Of a stretch of DNA of 64,000 nt, positions 59,861 to 64,000 are shown one piece after another. The DNA lies in the NCBI RefSeq assembly GCF_036669915.1, contig NC_089325.1:16973718-17037717 (forward strand). Reading direction: 5' to 3'. The notes beneath the pieces were generated by a model, which searched no databases, was not told the origin of the DNA, and saw nothing but the letters and a program-made list of their open reading frames with translations. Numbering within the stretch: the stretch's first letter is position 1; every line of letters starts with the position of its first letter. The stretch comes from Pocillopora verrucosa. Lineage: Eukaryota; Cnidaria; Anthozoa; Scleractinia; Pocilloporidae. The position numbers and the translations under genes are program-made.

Positions 59861-60870
59861 AGAAGAGCGACTGATGAGATTCTTGAGACCTTGACGATAA
59901 TTGTCACCGAAACAAACAAATCCTAAGGGTAATCACACAGTTCGATATCGTCAGAAATAGGGCAACAGACTAGAAGTAAAAGAAGCCACAAGATGATGCT
60001 ATTGTTCGGTCTGAGTTGAAGAGCATGAACCATGCAACACTAAGAGGCAGCCAGCATACTGCGAGCCCCAACACGATGGCAACGGACAGTTTAAGAACTT
60101 TCCGCTCTCTCGTCAAACGCTGCCATGTTTCGTTGACAGATAACTCTCCTTGAACCTTCTGAGATTTGATTTTTGAAGCGATAGAAAAGTAAAGTAGAGC
60201 AACCAAACCCAAAGGGACATGATAGACTATAACGTTGCCATAGAGTAGTTTCTGAACGACGAGAACTCTCCAAATGCGTCATTCCAAATGCGTCGGCCTC
60301 ACTAGATACTCGTTATGAGGAAGTTATGACGATGACTTAAGTAAGGAGAATAGAGCGCCGACACTTCTTTAAACTGATCAATAGGGAACGAAGAAGAAAT
60401 TCAACTGCTATCAGAACCAGGCTCTAAGCTGACACAGAAGAGGACATGTTCGATGGATAGATACTCAGCTTACAAAATAACACGTGACCAAGCGGACCGC
60501 ATATCAGCCAGGTGCGAGTGTAAAGTCAAACTAAAATACGAGGAAACAGGAAAATCGGAACAAACATATCGGATATGGCCATATTAACCATCAACAAATT
60601 AATTGGCTTTTTCAGAGTTTTCGTCTCGAAGACAATTATTTCAATGAAGGTGTTTCTAGCCAAAGAAACAGAAAATAGAAGGAAGCAAGCAAGGGTTTTA
60701 TCAGGTATATTTGCTGCTGGATTGTAACAGCTCGACATGGATTGAGTTTCATTTATCGCTGCAGTCGTTTTAACCAAAATTCTCGAGACTGAGAGAGCAG
60801 TTCTTATTCGGCCAGTTCTGTGGAAGCCGACTAAACTCCATTTAAAATAAACACTTAACAACTGGTTCAT
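59860..60870 (-). pseudogene. Decayed class A GPCR, relative of the 55 kb receptor
   Basis: The 5' part (60870-60526) encodes MSSCYNPAAN, a TM1 (TLACFLLFSVSLARNTFIEI), TKTLKKPINLLMVNMAISD and TM2, then stops. The TM3-TM4 part (60213-60525) is scrambled by indels and stops. The frame 60212-59970 recovers TM5 (LVALLYFSIASKIKSQK), loop 3, TM6 (AVCWLPLS) and a stop in place of TM7. A shifted remnant of TM7 and DNYRQGLKNL is readable below 59970. Similarity to the 54870-55776 receptor runs over the whole length, so both come from one tandem duplication. It cannot make a receptor as it stands. Confidence 0.85.
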
Positions 60871-61139
60871 ACGTCAGCGTATGTTCATCGAGGACCAAAA
60901 CATATGTAAGCACACGGGAAGTTTTTGAGAGCGTAAAAGATGCGTGAGAGTTGCTGGAGGCGCAGCCGAGACCAACTCGAGCTTCTTGAGTGCTCTTCAG
61001 ACTTTTCAAAGCGACGTTATAGGGAAATCTTTGGGTTTTTATGAAATGAAAGAAAAATTCATCGGTCATGCCACACGTGCCGTGAGGCGGAACCCGAATA
61101 CTGGAATCTGCTCGAAGTTTAGAAGACGGCAGTAAGAGA

Positions 61140-63269
61140 TCTTACAGGCGGCAGTAGACCGGGCCGCCAGTTGCCGCCTCTAATTGAAACCTCTGAGTTT
61201 CATACAGTTCGTTCGAGTGGAATGATGTAGCATGATACAAGAGGTGTTATGATTTTAGATTATTTTGTTTAAAAGGAAATATGAATTGGAACATGATAAA
61301 AACCATTTTAAAATATTGTGAGTTGATATAAAAGGGAGACACGCTTTCCTTTCCCTTTTAACGCTTGTAACAGTCGCTCAGCACGGTTTTTTAATTAAAT
61401 TTGGTGAGAAATCTCCACAAAATTTATGCACAGTGTTATACTTCTTTCATCGGACAAAACCGAGTAACAGAAAAAGAGTCCTCACCTGATGGAAAAACTT
61501 TCTCACCTCACAATTATTACCCATCTATTATTTCAGGAGAGTTGCATTTATTGTGTAAAACAATGAAAAATCAGTAGTTTGGGGAAAACCATATTTTTCA
61601 ATACGGATTACCGAAATAAAACCGTTTTTTATACGTCTGTATGCGTGAGGGTTTTTTTGGTTTGCTTTGCGAGTCATTTATTTTGTTGAATTTTTGTCTC
61701 CCACCGAGCCTCAGTTGCGCAAGTAATAAGTTGTGAGCATATTGTGGCCTCTCTACGACTAAAAAGAAAGAAAAATGTAGGATATATTCATGATGTACTG
61801 TAAAATATTCAATCTTTTAAACCAGCGGCACTCTAGAAGTCATAACGACGTGAGAGGTTTCTTGACCTCCGCCCTCGATAACACTTGACAGTGATATGAG
61901 CCGTGGTGAAATCAATGTTAGAGAATTATATCTCTATGAAAAAACAGAGAGAGAGAGAGAGATGCGGATCTTTTTCCTTTAAGCTAACACCAGTTATGTA
62001 ACTATGCTGGGCAGTTGTTCGGCATAGTTCCTAAATTTAGGTAAATGAAAACTACCAACCTAATCTATGCAAAGTATCGTTGTTCATTTATTTACCCAAA
62101 ACCGTGTGGCTGCAGATAAGTACTCCTATCTTATTCTCAATTAAATATTCTTTGTCCAAATGCTCTCGATTGAATTCGACATAATCGATTTTTAACCTTA
62201 ATTTCAGCGCAACTGGTCTTATAAACTTAGAAATATAGGGTTAGGGTAACAAAACACTAACTGTGCGGTCAGGCAAATACGCCAAACTTTTCACGAAACA
62301 AGATATGATCCCTTCTACACTTCTCAACAGCGAATAGGCCAGTCCTTACCAATCTATCCATGGTATCAAATCCAAAAAAACAAACGAACAAAAACGCTAG
62401 TTTAAAGCCCTCGACACTTTCAGAATGGAAAATTGTACATTGAGCTTTCAGAGAGGTTTCGAAGTTATTTCTCGATCTTTTGGGTCAAGGCACGATATGA
62501 AAGTAAGAGCGCTTATTTCTTTAGAACAAACAAACATTTCATTCAAACAAGAATTAGGTTCAAATTAAAATCAAACACAGGTGAGAACTACTTTTTATTG
62601 AGTTCAAATGGGAAAAACTAACAATGGCGTCTTTCATGATATTTTCGTTGCGTACTCTGCTCTGCATTTCAAGCTGCGTCTTAATGCAAATCTAGGCCTG
62701 TTTTCAATTTTCAAGAAAAAATCACAAGAGTCTTTTCATTGATTATTACCTTTGCTATATGCACGCTCTTGGTGGGTTGAGTAAAACAAAAATTCATTAA
62801 CATTACACGAACAGAGCTTAAATAGGTAGACCTGTCATAAAAAGAGCTGTAAATTTAAAAGGAAATAGGGCGTATTTCTCATTAGCATCTCTTAAAAAGT
62901 CAAAATACCGCCAGGAAGGAAAAAAGGACCAAAACTGTTCGGCTTAATGAAAAATTGCCACATCATATTTAGCTGTAATTGTTAACATGGTCTGTAAATT
63001 AAAAATCTTTTATATTTACTAGGCTAATTTGATGGAAATTATCTCAGACTAATCAATGTTTTTGGAGTGGTAACTGTTTAGCACAATATGCGCTCCTGAA
63101 ATTACTTTTCTATCATTTACATGGTTCAGCTTGCAGCTGCTAAGTTAATTGTTGACTCAGTATATTAAAGTTTCAATCTCAAAGAGAAAATTGGTAGATT
63201 TCCTTCATTGAAACGGGAAGCCACAAAGTTTTACCGACTGTGATCACTTCATCAACATTCGTCCTTGTC
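61140..63269. other. Intergenic DNA
   Basis: No supported gene. A short GA run lies at about 61948-61961. A TATATTAAAG near 63159-63168 might serve the 63270 exon. Confidence 0.4.
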
Positions 63270-63324
63270 ATGAAACAAGTTTTTCCCCTGTTTCTTTGTC
63301 TCTTCTTTTGCAAAATCTCCGATG
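63270..63324 (+). CDS. First coding exon of a secreted or membrane protein (partial)
   Basis: ATG followed by KQVFPLFLCLFFCKISD and a GTAAGT donor at 63325, phase 1. This is a signal-peptide exon of typical length. The other exons must lie beyond the window, since 63325-64000 shows no clear continuation. No domain is available to name it. Confidence 0.5.
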
Positions 63325-64000
63325 GTAAGTTATATCTTTTTGTTTTTTGTTTTATTCATGTTCTGGACCATGACATAAATTTCTTATAGGGTGAATAATA
63401 TCACACGGTAAAGTTGAGTTCACGCGCAGATGGTCCAACAGGACAGGATTAATTCTCAACAATCGTATCACCATTTTCTGGATATTTCTGGGACAGAGAC
63501 TTTATTTCCAAACTATCGGAACTTCAAAATGATTTAACCCGCCAAGGAGTTTTGCTGTTTGCACTCGTAACTAAGTCATTCAGTTTATCCAAACATACGG
63601 GGTCTCAATCACTTTCACAGCCATAAGCGGCTGCCGATGATAAAAAAGGCGGACTTTGACCAAAAAGGGGCTGTAAGGCAAATACCAAATACGGGTGTCT
63701 GCTTGCAGGCTAAACAGACGGTGTTAAGAGGTCCCGGAGGCGGCGGCGGTGGGCCGTGAATAACTGTTTTTTCATGAAACCCTTGGACGTTAAAAGGAAC
63801 TGAAAAACGTAGCTACTTATGGCTCAGGAGGTCAGATCGAACCAAATTCTCGTGATGAACCTGAACGTGATTTTACAGTAAACCTATGAAAGATATGTCA
63901 AGATTGTATTACGAAAAAGCAGAAACAAACAAAACAAAACAAAACTTCTCTGAGGAAAATGAGAGGTTTTTAATAAAAGTGATATTGAGGTGGATTATTG

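Noticed and set aside
62237..62252. TAGGGTTAGGGTAAC as an interstitial telomere repeat
   Set aside because: Barely two units. Expected by chance in 64 kb.

Overview
The window looks like nuclear DNA of an anthozoan cnidarian, most likely a stony coral or a close relative. The evidence is AT-rich DNA with large introns, spliceosomal genes with GT-AG borders, mitochondrial NNT and MARCH1/8 homologues of animal type, an astacin fused to a discoidin domain, intronless class A GPCRs, a multi-copy peptide precursor, and remnants of Penelope-like, piggyBac-like and other TIR elements. The exact species cannot be read from the sequence. All exon joins were made by eye from splice sites, reading phase and family knowledge.

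Layout. From 1 to 13 kb there are two small secreted-peptide genes on the + strand (3802-4340, with four Cys-X4-Cys peptides, and 9420-9650), separated by a long minisatellite (about 6.24-7.15 kb) and otherwise gene-poor DNA. From 13.3 to 19.0 kb a MARCH1/8-type membrane RING-CH ubiquitin ligase lies on the - strand in three coding exons. From 22.4 to 31.9 kb an astacin metallopeptidase with a C-terminal F5/8 type C domain lies on the + strand in ten coding exons, with Penelope-like debris in its introns. From 33.3 to 47.6 kb a complete mitochondrial NAD(P) transhydrogenase (NNT, 15 coding exons, 1082 aa) lies on the - strand. Its intron 12 hosts a single-exon TP53INP-like gene in the opposite orientation (35201-36112). 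Other NNT introns hold a 15-bp minisatellite, a 737-bp TIR element with an 8-bp target duplication, and two copies of a piggyBac-like MITE.

From 52.8 to 61 kb there is a short secreted-peptide gene with a TATA box, then three class A GPCR loci. One is on the - strand and has lost TM1, one is intact and intronless on the + strand, and one is a decayed - strand relative of the first. At 63270 a signal-peptide first exon opens a gene that runs out of the window.

Functionally this is a mosaic, not an operon-like system. NNT (mitochondrial NADPH supply), MARCH1/8 (membrane protein turnover) and the TP53INP-like protein (autophagy/transcription) are housekeeping genes. The peptide precursors and GPCRs are lineage-specific signalling genes. 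The most novel items are the CX4C cyclic-peptide precursor, the TM1-less receptor, the altered astacin active site, and transposons lying within a few bases of splice donors.
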